DNA of 64,000 nt from Laguncularia racemosa (Eukaryota; Streptophyta; Magnoliopsida; Myrtales; Combretaceae), in assembly GCA_037954665.1 (NCBI GenBank), contig JBBMOL010000138.1:1054001-1118000 (forward strand), in the 5' to 3' direction. A model generated the notes under the pieces. That model saw only the letters and a list, made by a program, of their open reading frames with translations. It was not told the origin of the DNA and made no database searches. Below, piece after piece: positions 10,524-21,300 of the stretch; position 1 is the stretch's first letter, and every line of letters begins with the position of its first letter. The position numbers and the translations under genes were made by a program.

Positions 10524-11820
10524 TGAATTAATGGAGAAGGGATACGTGAGAGAAGGCATGAGTCCATGTGCAGTGCTTGTAATTTTGGTGGCTAAGAAGG
10601 ATGGAACATGGAGAATGTGTGTTGATTCCATCAACAACATTACGGTAAAGTATCGTCATCCCATTCCTTGTTTAGATGACTTCTTAGATTGGTTATATGA
10701 GTATAGTGTCATTCCTCATGAGCCTTGGATAGACATGTCCATAGATTTTGTGTTAGGATTATCTAAGCCTAGGCATGGTCGAGATTCTGTTTTTGTGGTT
10801 GTGGATAGGATTTCTAAAATGGTTCATTTCAGTCCTTGTCATAAAACTGATCATGCTATACACATTGTTGATTTGTTCTTTAGAGAGGTAGCGCATCCGC
10901 ATGGTATACCTAGAAGCATTGTTAGTGTTCGAGATGAGAAATTTTTGAGTCATTTTTGGAGAGTCTTGTGGGAAAAGTTGGAAACTAAACGGATGTTTTT
11001 GACTATCCGTCACCCACAAACTGATGGGCAAATTGAGGTGGTTAATAGGACGTTAATTCAATTGTTAGGGGCAATCATAGAGAAGAACATTAGGACTTGG
11101 AAGGATTATCTACCATTTGTGGAGTTTGCATGTAATAGGGCTTTAAATAGCATTATTCATTGTTCACCATTTGAGATTGTGTATGATTTTAACCCATTGG
11201 TTCCTAATTATTTATTGCCATTGCAACTTAACAAGTTTGTGAGTTTTGAAGCTGATTATAAGGCAGATTTCGTGAGAAGGCTAAACATTGAGCGAAGAAC
11301 GGAGCAGTATGTGAGACAAGCCAACAAGGGTTGTCGACAAGTTGTTTTTGAACCTGGAGATTGGATTTGGGTTCACATGCGCAAAGAGCGGATTCCCATA
11401 CAACGTAGATCAAAATTACTTCCTAGAGGCGATGAACTAATTCAAATTCTTGAGTACATCAATGATAATGCATACAAGAAAGATCTACCAGGTGAGTATC
11501 CAGTAAGTGTCATGTTTAATGTTACTAAGCTAAGTCCATTTGATGCAGGCAATGATTTGAGGACAAATCCTTTTCAAGAGGAGGGGAATGATGAGATCCA
11601 TGATGAGAGCCAAGCCGGAAGAAGAAATGTGGATCCTCTTGAAGTGTCGCCTGGACCGATCACAAGAAATCGAGCAAAACAATTCAAAGAAGCACTTAAC
11701 AAGTTGATAAAGGTTGTCCATGAAGCCGGAAAGGATTGGAGCAATCATGAAGTTGGAACGGATTGGAACAACCATGGGAAGACCCTTGCTTTTGTACAAG
11801 TTATACTGGACATGGGATGA
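10456..11820 (+). pseudogene. pol: pol remnant of element B: RT stub fused to integrase core and C-terminus
   Basis: A 200-bp RT stub (about 10490-10690, KKDGTWRMCVD and VKYRHPIP) is joined directly to the integrase core (from about 10700, WIDMSIDFVLGL). About 2 kb coding for the RT catalytic centre, RNase H and integrase zinc finger is absent. In the integrase triad the first Asp and the Glu (GQIEVVNR) are present. The second Asp is replaced by Val (SVRDEKF where SDRD is usual). The C-terminal part ends LRTNPFQEEGND and continues across the purine tract into the 3' LTR up to a TGA at 11818-11820. The upstream ATG at 10456 is not a real start. Confidence 0.85.
11575..11588 (+). other. Polypurine tract of element B
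   Basis: AAGAGGAGGGGAA lies directly before the 3' LTR and would prime plus-strand DNA synthesis. It is at the same time coding (Q-E-E-G-N). Confidence 0.85.
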
Positions 11821-12440
11821 AGAGGGCGTGTATTTTAAAGGCACGACCGTGTAGGAATCTCAAGATTGCACAGAATCATACATGGCCAGACACACGGCTA
11901 AAAGGCACGGCCGTGTATTGAGTCAAGCAAATCCCTAGGAAGGTACACGACCAGAAGTACACGGCCGTGTATGTTGCTAGAAGTTGCACAGAAAGGTACA
12001 CGGCCAAAGTATACGGTCGTGTACAGGGCCGTGTATCCCTTGCTGGCCAGCTTGTTCTGTTTTCGCGTTTTTACGCCACTTATCTAAACTACGTCGTTTT
12101 GGACTTGTTTTACACGAATTGTAACCCTAGTATAAAAGCTCCTAGGGTTTAGAACAATGAATAACATACATCTTTGAACATTAAACACTTTTGAGAGGCA
12201 CCTCTCTTGGTTCTTCAAGAACTAAATCGAACTTATCGGATTGATTTCCGTGGCGTTCATCCCGACTTATCAATCGGTCTTTCATCCCAATTATGGCGTC
12301 TTCGTTTTTATACCAAGGTTCTTGTCTCGCTTATAGACAACGGGTCACAGTTTCCACTTTAGGTGTTTGGGCATCTTAGGCAACGAATTTCCGAACGTAT
12401 TGGTATTGGGTTTCGTCACGGGTTGGCGTGGTTCGTATCA
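11589..12440 (+). repeat. 3' LTR of element B
   Basis: An 852-bp direct copy of the 5' LTR, ending CGTATCA before the duplicated CGAGC. Its first about 230 bases are read as the polyprotein C-terminus (TRNRAKQFKEALNKLI). The palindrome array is shorter than in the 5' copy. Confidence 0.93.
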
Positions 12441-12445
12441 CGAGC

Positions 12446-13332
12446 TACACCTGTTATCAGCACCATGGCCTTTCTCCATGTGGGGAATCGACATAATAGG
12501 CCCAATCACTCCGACAGCGGCCAACGGCCACAGGTTCATACTGGTAGCGATTGATTACTTCACCAAATGGATAGAAGCTTCGTCATACGCTAATGTCACA
12601 AAAGGGGTGATAGTCCGCTTCTTGAAAAGGGACATAATAGCTCGATATGGAGTTCTTGAGTCCATCATCACCGACAACGGTACCAATCTTAACAACAAAT
12701 CGATGACAAGTTTATGTCAACAATTCCACATAAACCACAGAAATTTAACCCCCTACCGACCTCAAATGAATGGGGTAGTAGAAGCAGCTAACAAGAATAT
12801 CAAAAAGATCATCGAGAAAATGACAACAACTTATAAAGATTGGCACGAAATGTTACCGTTTGCTCTCATGGCTTATAGGACTTCAATAAGAACATCTACT
12901 GGAGCTACCCCATATTCATTGGTATATGGTACTGAAGCAGTGCTACCGATTGAAGTCGAAATACCATCATTCAGAATCTTATCAAGAACTCAGCTAACCG
13001 AATTAGACTGGGTAAAGAAAAGGCTTGATCAGCTGAATCTGGTTGATGAGAAAAGACTTACCGCACTATGTCATGGCCAGTGTTACAAACAAAGGATGGC
13101 CCGAGCATTTAACAAGAAAATGAGGCCCCGATACTTCAAAGAGGGGGATCTGGTGCTAAGGAAGGTTCTCCCGAATGCCCAAGACTCCAGAGGGAAATTT
13201 ACCCCAAACTATGAAAGCCCCTATGTGGTGAAAATGGTTCTGTCAGGAGGTGCTTTGATACTAACTCAAATGGATGGTTTGGAATTGAGAGACCCCATTA
13301 ACACAGATGCTGTAAAGATGTACTATCCTTAG
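12446..13332 (+). pseudogene. pol: Integrase core and C-terminus of element A (second part of pol)
   Basis: The frame resumes right after the target duplication. The catalytic triad is visible: Asp in MWGIDIIGP, Asp in IITDNGTN and Glu in MNGVVEAANK. The C-terminal segment has the GDLVLRKV motif and ends with VKMYYP and a TAG. This half has no internal stop. No chromodomain is seen, as expected for Tat. The open reading that begins at 12367 in element B's LTR is accidental, because the LTR tail happens to be open in that frame. Confidence 0.9.
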
Positions 13333-14746
13333 GCAAGGGAATTGAAATTTTTCCAATGTTTATGAAAGCCAATGATCGATACAAATTTCGTTGAGTCGAG
13401 TTTTTATTTTTTACAAGCAAAGCTAATATCTCTGAATGGTCAATAATCCAAATCAATTCGCACCACAACAAATACCCCTAAGCACATTATCCACCACTTC
13501 GCCAATGAAAGATAAACACTAAAATGATAATGAATCTCGATATATTTGGTAATATAATTCTATCTACTTTTGAGAATTAGAGCCTAGTACATTAGTAGGG
13601 TAACACTACTGTTAAAAGAGCCTTGCGCATAAGAAAGGAAGCACATCAAGATTTTCAACCCCGTGTCAAGATAAGAAAAAGTGAAGCAGAAGCAAACCAG
13701 CACGAAGGTTCGGTTGTTTGGTTGCTATCCACGATAAACTGGCAAGCATATTAAAATAAATAACTATCATCATATCATGAAAGGCATCACATCATTTAGC
13801 TCAGTTAGTAGAAAGCATATTCAGAAGCATAAGATGAGTTAGCCCATAGTGGGGCAATTGTCTAAACATTCCCTTTAATAGGGTAGTCAGCCCAAAAAGG
13901 GGCACTTCCCTAGATTTCTTCTAAGGTCAACCTATAAAGGCACCTTTTTAGATATCATTTCTATCATAGGTTAGTCAACCCAAGAGGGGCACTTTCCTAA
14001 ACATCTGTTCTCAAGGTCAGCCCATAGGGGGCACTTTTTAAGACATTTTTATCAAAGGTTAGTCAGCCCATAGGGGACACTTTCCTAAAACATCTGTTCT
14101 CAAGGTCGGCCCATAGGGGACACTTTTTGAGACATTCTATCATAGGTTAGTCAGCCCATAGGGGGCACTTTCCTAAATATCTGTTCTTAAGGTCAGCCCA
14201 CAGGGGGCACTTTTTGAGACATTCTATCATAGGTTAGTCAGCTCATAGGGGGCACTTTCCTAAATATCTGTTCTCAAGGTCAACCCATAAGGGGCACCTT
14301 TTGAGACATTTCTATCATATGTTAGTCAGCCCATAGGGGGCACTTTTTGAGACATTTTATCAAAGGTGTATTTTTCCAAACAGTTGCTAGTCCAACTAAA
14401 CGCTTCTGTTGACAGGTAGCCAGCTCATAAGGACACTTCCTAAGATAATCTTCTTTTCAAGGTTACTAGTCTGATAAGACGCTTCCTATCATCATTTATT
14501 CTACACTCCTAAACGATGCTTGAGATGTTTCCTATCGCCAACTAGTCAGCCCTTAAAGCACTTTTTAGGGAGGGAACATTACTCTAAATTGTTAGGACCA
14601 TTTTAAATCGTGGGATTATTAGCTCCTGGAGCATTTTCCTACCCAAAAATTTTCCAGGTAACCAGCAGATCAAGGTGTTATCTATTTAAGAGGCCAAAAA
14701 TGGCGTCTTTCTTATCTTTGTAGTTAAGTTTTTCAAATTTTACTAC
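13333..14746 (+). repeat. 3' UTR of element A with tandem repeats
   Basis: No coding. From about 13840 to 14390 the sequence is a chain of related modules of the form GGTTAGTCAGCCCATAGGGG-GCACTTTCCTAA, alternating with a form ending TTTTTGAGACATT. The combined period is about 115-125 bp. Degenerate modules continue to about 14620. Element C (22370-23300) and element F (41359-41790) carry their own versions. Tandem repeats in this place are a known habit of Tat/Ogre elements. Confidence 0.85.
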
Positions 14747-14759
14747 AAAGAAGGGCAGT
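14747..14759 (+). other. Polypurine tract of element A
   Basis: CAAAGAAGGGCAG lies immediately before TGTAAACACC. Element C has CAAAGAGGGGCAG in the same place (23640-23652). Confidence 0.75.
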
Positions 14760-14918
14760 TGTAAACACCCCATTTTTGCCTAAGAATCAATAATAATCAA
14801 TTTCCATTTTTTCCAATTTTTCTCTAATTTAGCAAAAATAATAAAATATTCAAAAAATAAAAATAAATAGGAAAACACATCAATTTTGAAAGATGATTTT
14901 AGAAATGGCAATAATAAG
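14760..14918 (+). repeat. 3' LTR of element A, first 159 bp
   Basis: It starts TGTAAACACCCC and aligns with the first 159 bp of both LTRs of C. It stops where C begins and continues at 25707. The last five bases, ATAAG, form the left target duplication of C. Confidence 0.9.
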
Positions 14919-16977
14919 TGTAAACACCCCATTTTTGCCCTAGGAGTCAATAATTTTCAATAATAATCAATTTTCAATTTTTCCTAATTTTTCCCTAAGT
15001 TAGCATAAAATAATAAAAATGTTCAAAAAATAAAAATAAATAGGAAAACACTTCAATTTTGAAAAATGATTTCGGAAATAGCAATAATGAATAATAAACA
15101 ATTTTTACAAATTTTTGAAATTTCAAAAAAATACAAAAAAATAGAAAATTCGCATTGCATATATGCAATTTGCGAAATTAGAAAAATCAGGAAAGTGGGC
15201 TAGCTCAGCTGGTCCGGACCATGGCTAGGCGCGCGCGCAGGGGGGCTCGATCAGACGTTTGAATCGTGGAGGAAGCAGTTTCCGCATTTTGCAATTTTTC
15301 GACTTATCCAGGACACGTGGCAGCATTTGATTGGCTGGAAGAAACGCACGCGCCGGGCGCGTGATCGTCTCTTACCTCGAGCCCGAGATCGCCGGCGAAG
15401 AAAAAATTCGTATTTCGGCCGTTTTGATTCAATTTTTTTGCACAAATCTAACAGATCTTCAACAAAAATAAGATAAACATTATCTAATTAAAATCAAATC
15501 GCAACAAATCGTTGGATGGGCACGAATCGGAGTTGGTTTTTCAACCGAAAATCCGATCAGCTTAAATCGGAGGAAATCCGAGCTTATCCAGCTCGGTTTC
15601 AAGCGTCTATAAATAGAGGAGGAGATGAGGAAGCAAGAACACAGATCAGAATTGCGAGAGAGAGAGAAAAGAGTGTAGATCGGAGGAAACCCAAAGTTGC
15701 GACCGCCGATCGGAGTTGAGCCACCGCAAGGAGACGTTCTGGGAGTAAACCGCCACCACCATCGGATTCAGCACCCTCAAGAAGCTAGGATTCGACACTT
15801 CACCTGCCGCAAAGGACCGTCGGAACGCCGTGAACGAGCCAACCCCGCCGCCGTGTTCGACCGATCCGACCCAACCCGATTCGACCCGACCTACCCGACC
15901 CGTGCACCGACCCGGATCCAGGTAAGTTGGATTTTCCAGATTTTTTTATTTTATTTATTTTGTTTGTTTATTTATTCTAAATTTATTATTTGTTATTATT
16001 GTTATTTTTTTTTTGTTTTTGTTATTTGTTTAGTTATTAGTTATTTATTTACTTTTATTTTCAATAAATAGGAAAATGTAGAAATTAGGTTTTTTAGGAT
16101 TTAATAATGTAAAATGAAAAAAAATAAAATAAAATAAAAAAATAATAAAAATAATAAAATGAAGAAAAACAATAAAAATATTAGGAAAATGATAGTAAAG
16201 TTTTAGATTTCAAAATAGGATAGATAATAAACTTAGGATAAAATTTTCAACAAAAATAAAAAATCACAAAAATCACAAGAATAACAAAAAAATCATAAAA
16301 AATCATAAAAATTAATAAAAAAATAAAAAAATAAGTTTTAGCACTTAGAAAATCATTTTCGTCAAATAAATCAAAATTGATGTTTTCCCTACAAAATCAT
16401 TTTCAAGATGAAATCAAGCTTAGGCTTAGAGTTTTTAGGAAAAATCCCAAAAATGGTAAGAACATAAATCGAAAGAAATTTCAAAATTAAAATTCACCAA
16501 CACACTAAAGATTTTCAGAAAAGCGAACTACGGCTTGTTTGATCCTGAGTAGCAGGTACGTAGGCACCCATTCGGGTCAACCCATAAAATAAATGAAAAA
16601 TCCTTTTTCTGAAATAAATTCAAAGACATAACAAAAATTAACAGAAACACAATGAAACACATTTCTAAAGATGAACAATTTTAGGAGATTAGGTGGTAAC
16701 CGTATAGGTTTTAATAGGTTAGCCTCCGGACTTAGAAACTCTGGTTTTCCTTTTTTCTCTTCTCACAAAAACGAGAAGAGGAAATAATGATGACTAGTAG
16801 TCCAAATTAAGACTAATCCGCTCCTTTAGTCTTAATTCACTTTTTCCCAACAACAGTTGGGTGGCGACTCAAAAAATCAAACGAAATTCCTAACTCAAGT
16901 CGAGGATTTAGATTAGATGAGCATAGGGTTTAGTTTAGATCGGATTAGGAATGAGAATTCAAAAATTAGACTCGACA
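14919..16977 (+). repeat. 5' LTR of element C
   Basis: 2059 bp from TGTAAACACC to GACTCGACA. The inner part holds an AT-rich first 300 bp, a GC-rich block (15210-15400), a TATA box (15608-15615), a GC-rich transcribed leader with many GACCCGACC-type repeats (15850-15915), a splice-donor-like CAG/GTAAGT, then about 600 bp of A/T-rich sequence. A copy of the primer-site core (GGGTGGCGACTC) occurs inside at about 16859. Confidence 0.95.
15608..15615 (+). promoter_or_regulatory. TATA box in LTR of element C
   Basis: TATAAATA lies in a conserved GCGTCTATAAATAGAGGA context. It is repeated at 24351 in the 3' LTR and at 26222 in A's LTR. Transcription would start about 30 bp downstream. Confidence 0.7.
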
Positions 16978-17094
16978 GGATGGCGACTCCACTGGGGACC
17001 CATACCAGCAGGCTAGCCACCTGAATCTCTCTAAGCTGTTCTCTTTAAAAAAAAAAAATGTGTTTCAATCATTACTTTGTTACTAACTTTGCAG
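15922..17094 (+). other. Possible 1.17-kb leader intron of element C spanning the primer site
   Basis: The donor CAG/GTAAGT at 15921/15922 is a perfect plant consensus. It is kept in the 3' LTR of C (24650/24651) and in A's LTR (26546/26547, TAG/GTAAGT). The best acceptor downstream is TTACTAACTTTGCAG ending at 17094, with an exact branch-point-like ACTAAC. Splicing would delete the end of the LTR and the primer-binding site, giving an mRNA for ORF1 that could not be reverse transcribed. This is an inference from motifs. Confidence 0.4.
16981..16999 (+). other. Primer-binding site of element C (tRNA-Arg type)
   Basis: TGGCGACTCCACTGGGGAC starts three bases after the LTR end. Ogre-type elements are known to use a tRNA-Arg site of this form. 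Confidence 0.8.
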
Positions 17095-17492
17095 GATTTA
17101 GTTAGATTTTAGTTTCTTTAGTGTGGGGGTTTTGCATGCAACATATGTTTGTGTGAGTAGATGTGGTCGAACCCGGACCGTCCTAGAAACCTAAGACGGG
17201 GAGCCATTGTGTAGGTTTCGAGCGAAGTGAGTTGATTCACCGTTCGGGACCGATTAGGCTACCCCACCCTATGCTTCGATATGGCCTGAGATCCATTTCT
17301 TCGAGAATGCGGGAGGCCATAGAGCTCGGGAACCAGTTAGAACCAACCTACTTGCATACATAACATCGTACGAGGGGTTGACAATTGGATGACAATGTAA
17401 TGGTTTGTTATTTTGTCCTTGGAGTTCGGGACTATTTCCCTGTAACATTTTCATAGTTCTATTTGTAACTAGGCTGTTTCCTATTGTAATAG
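17000..17492 (+). other. 5' untranslated region of element C
   Basis: No coding apart from short shadows. It contains a poly-A run (17047-17058), the acceptor-like site at 17094, and a stretch (17160-17290) that reappears in diverged form in the 5' region of element I (57174-57260). Confidence 0.6.
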
Positions 17493-17742
17493 ATGGCTAG
17501 CAGTGCAGTCGACCGCCTCCTCCGCAAAGAGATTCGGGTGTACAAACCTTTGGACCCAAAATTGGTACTGGACCATTGGTTCACCTTGTACAACCTAGAG
17601 GAGCAGGCCTTCATCCAGCAAAAGATCGGCCCCGTCCTCTCACTGACAAGGATAGAGGTGAATCTGCCTTTAGTCCGGGCCATGCTTCAATTATGGGAAA
17701 TCTGAGCCTCCACAACAGAAAACTAAAAGAACTAGGAAGTAG
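17493..17742 (+). pseudogene. ORF1 remnant of element C, internal deletion
   Basis: The start MASSAVDRLLRKEIRVYKPL is present and gives the N-terminus missing from A. About 70 codons later the sequence jumps from GGGAAAT to TCTGAGCCTCC, which is the last 15 codons of A's ORF1. GGGAA occurs on both sides in the parents, so a microhomology deletion is likely. The join shifts the frame, with TGA at 17703-17705, while the original stop remains as TAG at 17740-17742. The product would be a truncated peptide of 70 residues. Confidence 0.75.
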
Positions 17743-17985
17743 ATCTTTATTTGTAATATTTCATTTTGAACTCCAGAATTCTCAATATTGATAAAATTAA
17801 AGTTTCATTATTACATTGTCAATCAGTTGTCAACCCTTTTACTTTTAGCATCTGCGTGACACATGCATATCATTCGTGCATTCATTACACTAAAAGCAAA
17901 ACAAAATAAGAATCCAGGTATCAAGATAGCTTCCAAACAATCGAACCCTCCTAGAAGCCCAGTTCTCACGCGCTCAAGAACAAAA
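17743..17985 (+). other. ORF1-gag spacer of element C
   Basis: It aligns with 1113-1372 of A. Upstream of the ATG at 17986 there are 24 conserved codons without a start of their own (KIASKQSNPPRSPVLTRSRT), preceded by CCAG/GT. Confidence 0.5.
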
Positions 17986-18279
17986 ATGGTAAACAGCAAC
18001 AACTGCAACAACACTAGCGTTGACTACATTCCCACGGCTACAGAAGAAGCGCAAGCAAGAGGTGTCAAAGGCAGAATGAAGGGGAAGCCGATCAACACCT
18101 AGATGTGTATCCAACCTCTCCAACAATCTTTCCGAAGGGCAAATACCATTCAAGAGCTTCGAATAAATAAAGAGGACAACAACAAAGGGGAATCAATCTC
18201 TCGCATGTCCAACCAACATCCGGCTCTGAACAACTGGTTTTGTTGTCCTATCAATAGCGCTAGGTTAGCTCAAGAGTAG
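17986..18279 (+). pseudogene. gag-protease remnant of element C
   Basis: The first 11 gag codons (MVNSNNCNNTS) are fused to the last part of PR, equivalent to A from about 4141 on. About 2.7 kb is missing, including the whole capsid and protease core. TAG at 18100-18102 replaces a Gln codon. The frame then reaches the conserved TAG at 18277-18279 inside the intron. Without gag and protease this copy is non-autonomous. Confidence 0.8.
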
Positions 18280-18380
18280 AAAAAAATCATTGAACAAATT
18301 TTATTGAGACTATTTATCGAATTCCATTACAGTTTGTTTCTTTTATTATTATATATGATTTCATTTTTTATGTCACTCAG
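18264..18380 (+). other. Predicted 117-bp intron of element C
   Basis: Borders are CTAG/GTTAGC and TTTATGTCACTCAG/ATCTCCC, with the same phase as in element A. A T-rich tract precedes the acceptor. Length divisible by three, with an in-frame TAG inside, is conserved. Confidence 0.65.
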
Positions 18381-21300
18381 ATCTCCCACCATCGAACATC
18401 AGGGATATTTCGCGCAAGTAGAACATAAAAATGCTGATATCGTTCCCAACGCTGCTGGGTCAGTTGTTGAAGACGATATCTTAGACCACGAAATAATACA
18501 AGAAAATTGGTTAAAACATGAACAAAGCGGAATCTCGATCGACGAGCCTGTGGAAACAGTAAATCTAGGAAGCATGGAAAACCCTAAGAACCTCAAAATC
18601 GGGACCAGTTTGAGTGCCGAGCAAAAATGTGAGATAACCGAGCTATTAATCGAATATGTAGATGTGTTTGCCTGGTCATATGGTGACATGCCAGGGCTAG
18701 ACTAGTCGATAGTAGTTCACAGGCTTCCCACAAGGAAAGATGTCAAACCTAAAAAACAAAAACTAAAAAGATTAGGCCCAACATCTTGTTAAAAATCAAA
18801 GAAGAAGTCAAGAAACTACTAGAAGTAAGGTTCATCGAAGTATCCGACTACCCAGAATGGGTGGCAAATGTAGTCCCCGTTATAAAAAAGAACGGAAAAG
18901 TGCGCGTATGCGTGGACTTTCGGGACTTAAACCAAGCCACGCCAAAGGATAACTTCCCCTACCTCATATTGATGTTCTAGTAGATAACACCGCGGGAAAC
19001 CATCTCTTCTCATTCATGGACGGTTTCTCAGGATACAATCAAATAAAAATGGCCGAGGAAGACAAGACCAAAACAACCTTCATCACGACATGGGGAACTT
19101 TCTGTTACAAAGTCATGCCCTTCGGTCTGAAAAACGCCGGGGCAACGTATCAGAGAGCCATGGTCGCCATACTTCACGACATGATGCATCGTGAGGTTGA
19201 GGTATACGTCGACGACATGATAGCTAAATCCAAAGAAAGAGAAAGCCATGTAGATATCCTAAGGAAGTTGTTTAAACGACTGAGGAAATTTCAGCTTAAG
19301 TTAAACCCGGAAAAATGTACTTTCGGGGTTACAACGGGGAAATTGTTAGGGTTCGTCATCAGCCAGGAGGGCATTAAGATTGACCCTGACAAGGTAAAGT
19401 CCATATTAGAGTTACCTTCCCCACGCTCCGTTAAAGAAGTAAGAAGCTTGCTGGGGAGACTAAATTATATAGCTTGGTTTATCTCACAACTCACCGACAA
19501 ATGCCGGCCGCTATTCCGTCTGTTGAAGAAGAACGCCGCAATAGAATGGGACGACGAATGTGAAGAAGCGTTCAGGACAATCAAAGACTATCTTATAAAA
19601 CCTCCGGTCTTAATAGTCCCGAAACAAGGAAAACCCTATTCTTATACCTCACCATACTCCCCGAATCCATGGGATGTGTGTTGGGGCAGAAAGATGAAGA
19701 GGGAAGAGAACGTCCCATATATTATTTGAGCAAGAAGTTCACAGATGGGGAACAAAGGTACTCAGAGGTGGAGAAGACGTGTTGTGCGTTAATTTGGGTC
19801 ATGCATCGACTAAGGCAATACACCCTTTACTATCATATTGAGCTGTTGACAAGACATGATCCCTTGAAATACTTGGCAAAGAAGCCAGCATTGATGGGTA
19901 GAATCTCTAAATGGCAGATGCTTCTATCCGAGTTTGACATCACGTATGTAAATCAAAACTCGATAAAGGGGCAAGCCTTAGCTGATCAGTTGGCCGAACA
20001 CCCTGTCGAGACAGATACCCAAGAAATACAAGTCCAATTTCCGGACGAGAACATATTAACAATAGAAGATATGCCGGTAGAAAACTCTGGGAGAGAGCAT
20101 AATGGTGGGTGGAAACTGTTCTTCGACGGGGCTGCCAATGTATTCGGTTGTGGGGTTGGGGCAGTATTGATATCCCCAGACGGCACTCAATTCCCTACAG
20201 CGACAAGACTTACATTTTCCTATACCAATAATATCGCGGAATATGAAGCATGTATTCTTGGCCTCAAGATGGCCTGCCAAATGGGAATCCGCGAATTAGA
20301 GGTGTACGGGGACTCGTCGCTCATCATACTACAAATAAGAGGGGAATACAAAACTAAAGACCCCAAACTAGTACCGTACCATCAACACTTGACAGAGCTG
20401 ATTGAGGAGTTTAAGGCAATCACCTTCACGTACATCCCGAGAATTCAGAATCAGTTCGCAGATGCCCTAGCCACACTAGCGTCCGTAATTCAAATAACAG
20501 GAGGAGCCGAAGTTCAACCGATGAAAATAGACATCGAAAGTCGGCCCGCTTATTGTTTGACAATTGAAAAGATACAAGATGATAAGCCCTGGTATCACGA
20601 CATCAAGACCTTCCTCCAAGAAGGTAAATACCCTGAAATGGTTAGCAAGAATGACCAAAGAACGCTCAGAAGGTTGGCAAGTCATTTCTTATTAAGTGGG
20701 TCTATACTCTACAAGAGATCATATGATACCACCTTGTTGAGATGTGTGGACAAAAATGAAGCATGCGAACTCATGAAGGAAATACATGAAGGGGTATGCG
20801 GACCTCATATGAACGGCTACATGTTGGCCCGAAAAATCATGAGGTTAGGGTATTACTGGTTAACCATGGAGTCGGATTGCATAAAGTATGTTAAGCACTG
20901 CCATCTGTGCCAAGTATATGCAAACCGGATCAATGCTCCACCCAACGAGCTACATTTGTTATTGGCGCCGTGGCCTTTCTCCATGTGGGGAATCGACATA
21001 ATCGGCCCAATCACTCCAACGGCATCCAATGGCCACAGATTTATACTGGTAGCGATTGATTACTTCACCAAATGGGTAGAAGCGTCATCATATACCAATG
21101 TCACAAAAGGGGTAATAGTCCGCTTCTTAAAAAGGGACATAATAGCCCGATATGGAGTTCTTGAGTCGATCATCACCGACAATGGTACCAATCTCAACAA
21201 TAAATCGATGACAGGTTTATGTCAACAATTCCACATAAACCACAGAAATTCAACCCCCTACTGACCTCAAATGAACGGGGCAGTAGAAGCAACTAACAAA

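Larger units (their letters stand above)
7065..12440 (+). mobile_element. Element B: CRM-like chromovirus (Ty3/gypsy) nested in A
   Basis: It has two LTRs (903 and 852 bp) starting TGATGAGATC and ending CGTATCA, a perfect 5-bp target duplication, an iMet primer site at 7971, a purine tract before the 3' LTR, and gag, protease and a deleted pol. The reading frame crosses the purine tract and continues about 230 bases into the 3' LTR, as known for CRM (centromeric) chromoviruses. The assignment to CRM rests on this overlap and on gag style, not on a database match. Most of RT, all RNase H and the integrase finger are missing, so it cannot move by itself. Confidence 0.85.

Noticed and set aside
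12363..12554. 63-codon frame overlapping the end of LTR B and A's integrase
   Set aside because: Shadow frame; the true integrase reads in another frame from 12446.
15697..16071. 124-codon open frame in the LTR rich in Arg, Pro and Asp
   Set aside because: It spans the GC-rich leader and the AT-rich part beyond the splice donor. The copies at 24578 and 26289 start and frame differently, so it is a composition effect.
14760..16977. One long LTR of 2218 bp
   Set aside because: The TGTAAACACC start occurs twice (14760 and 14919), and the first 159 bp continue at 25707. They are two LTRs of different elements.
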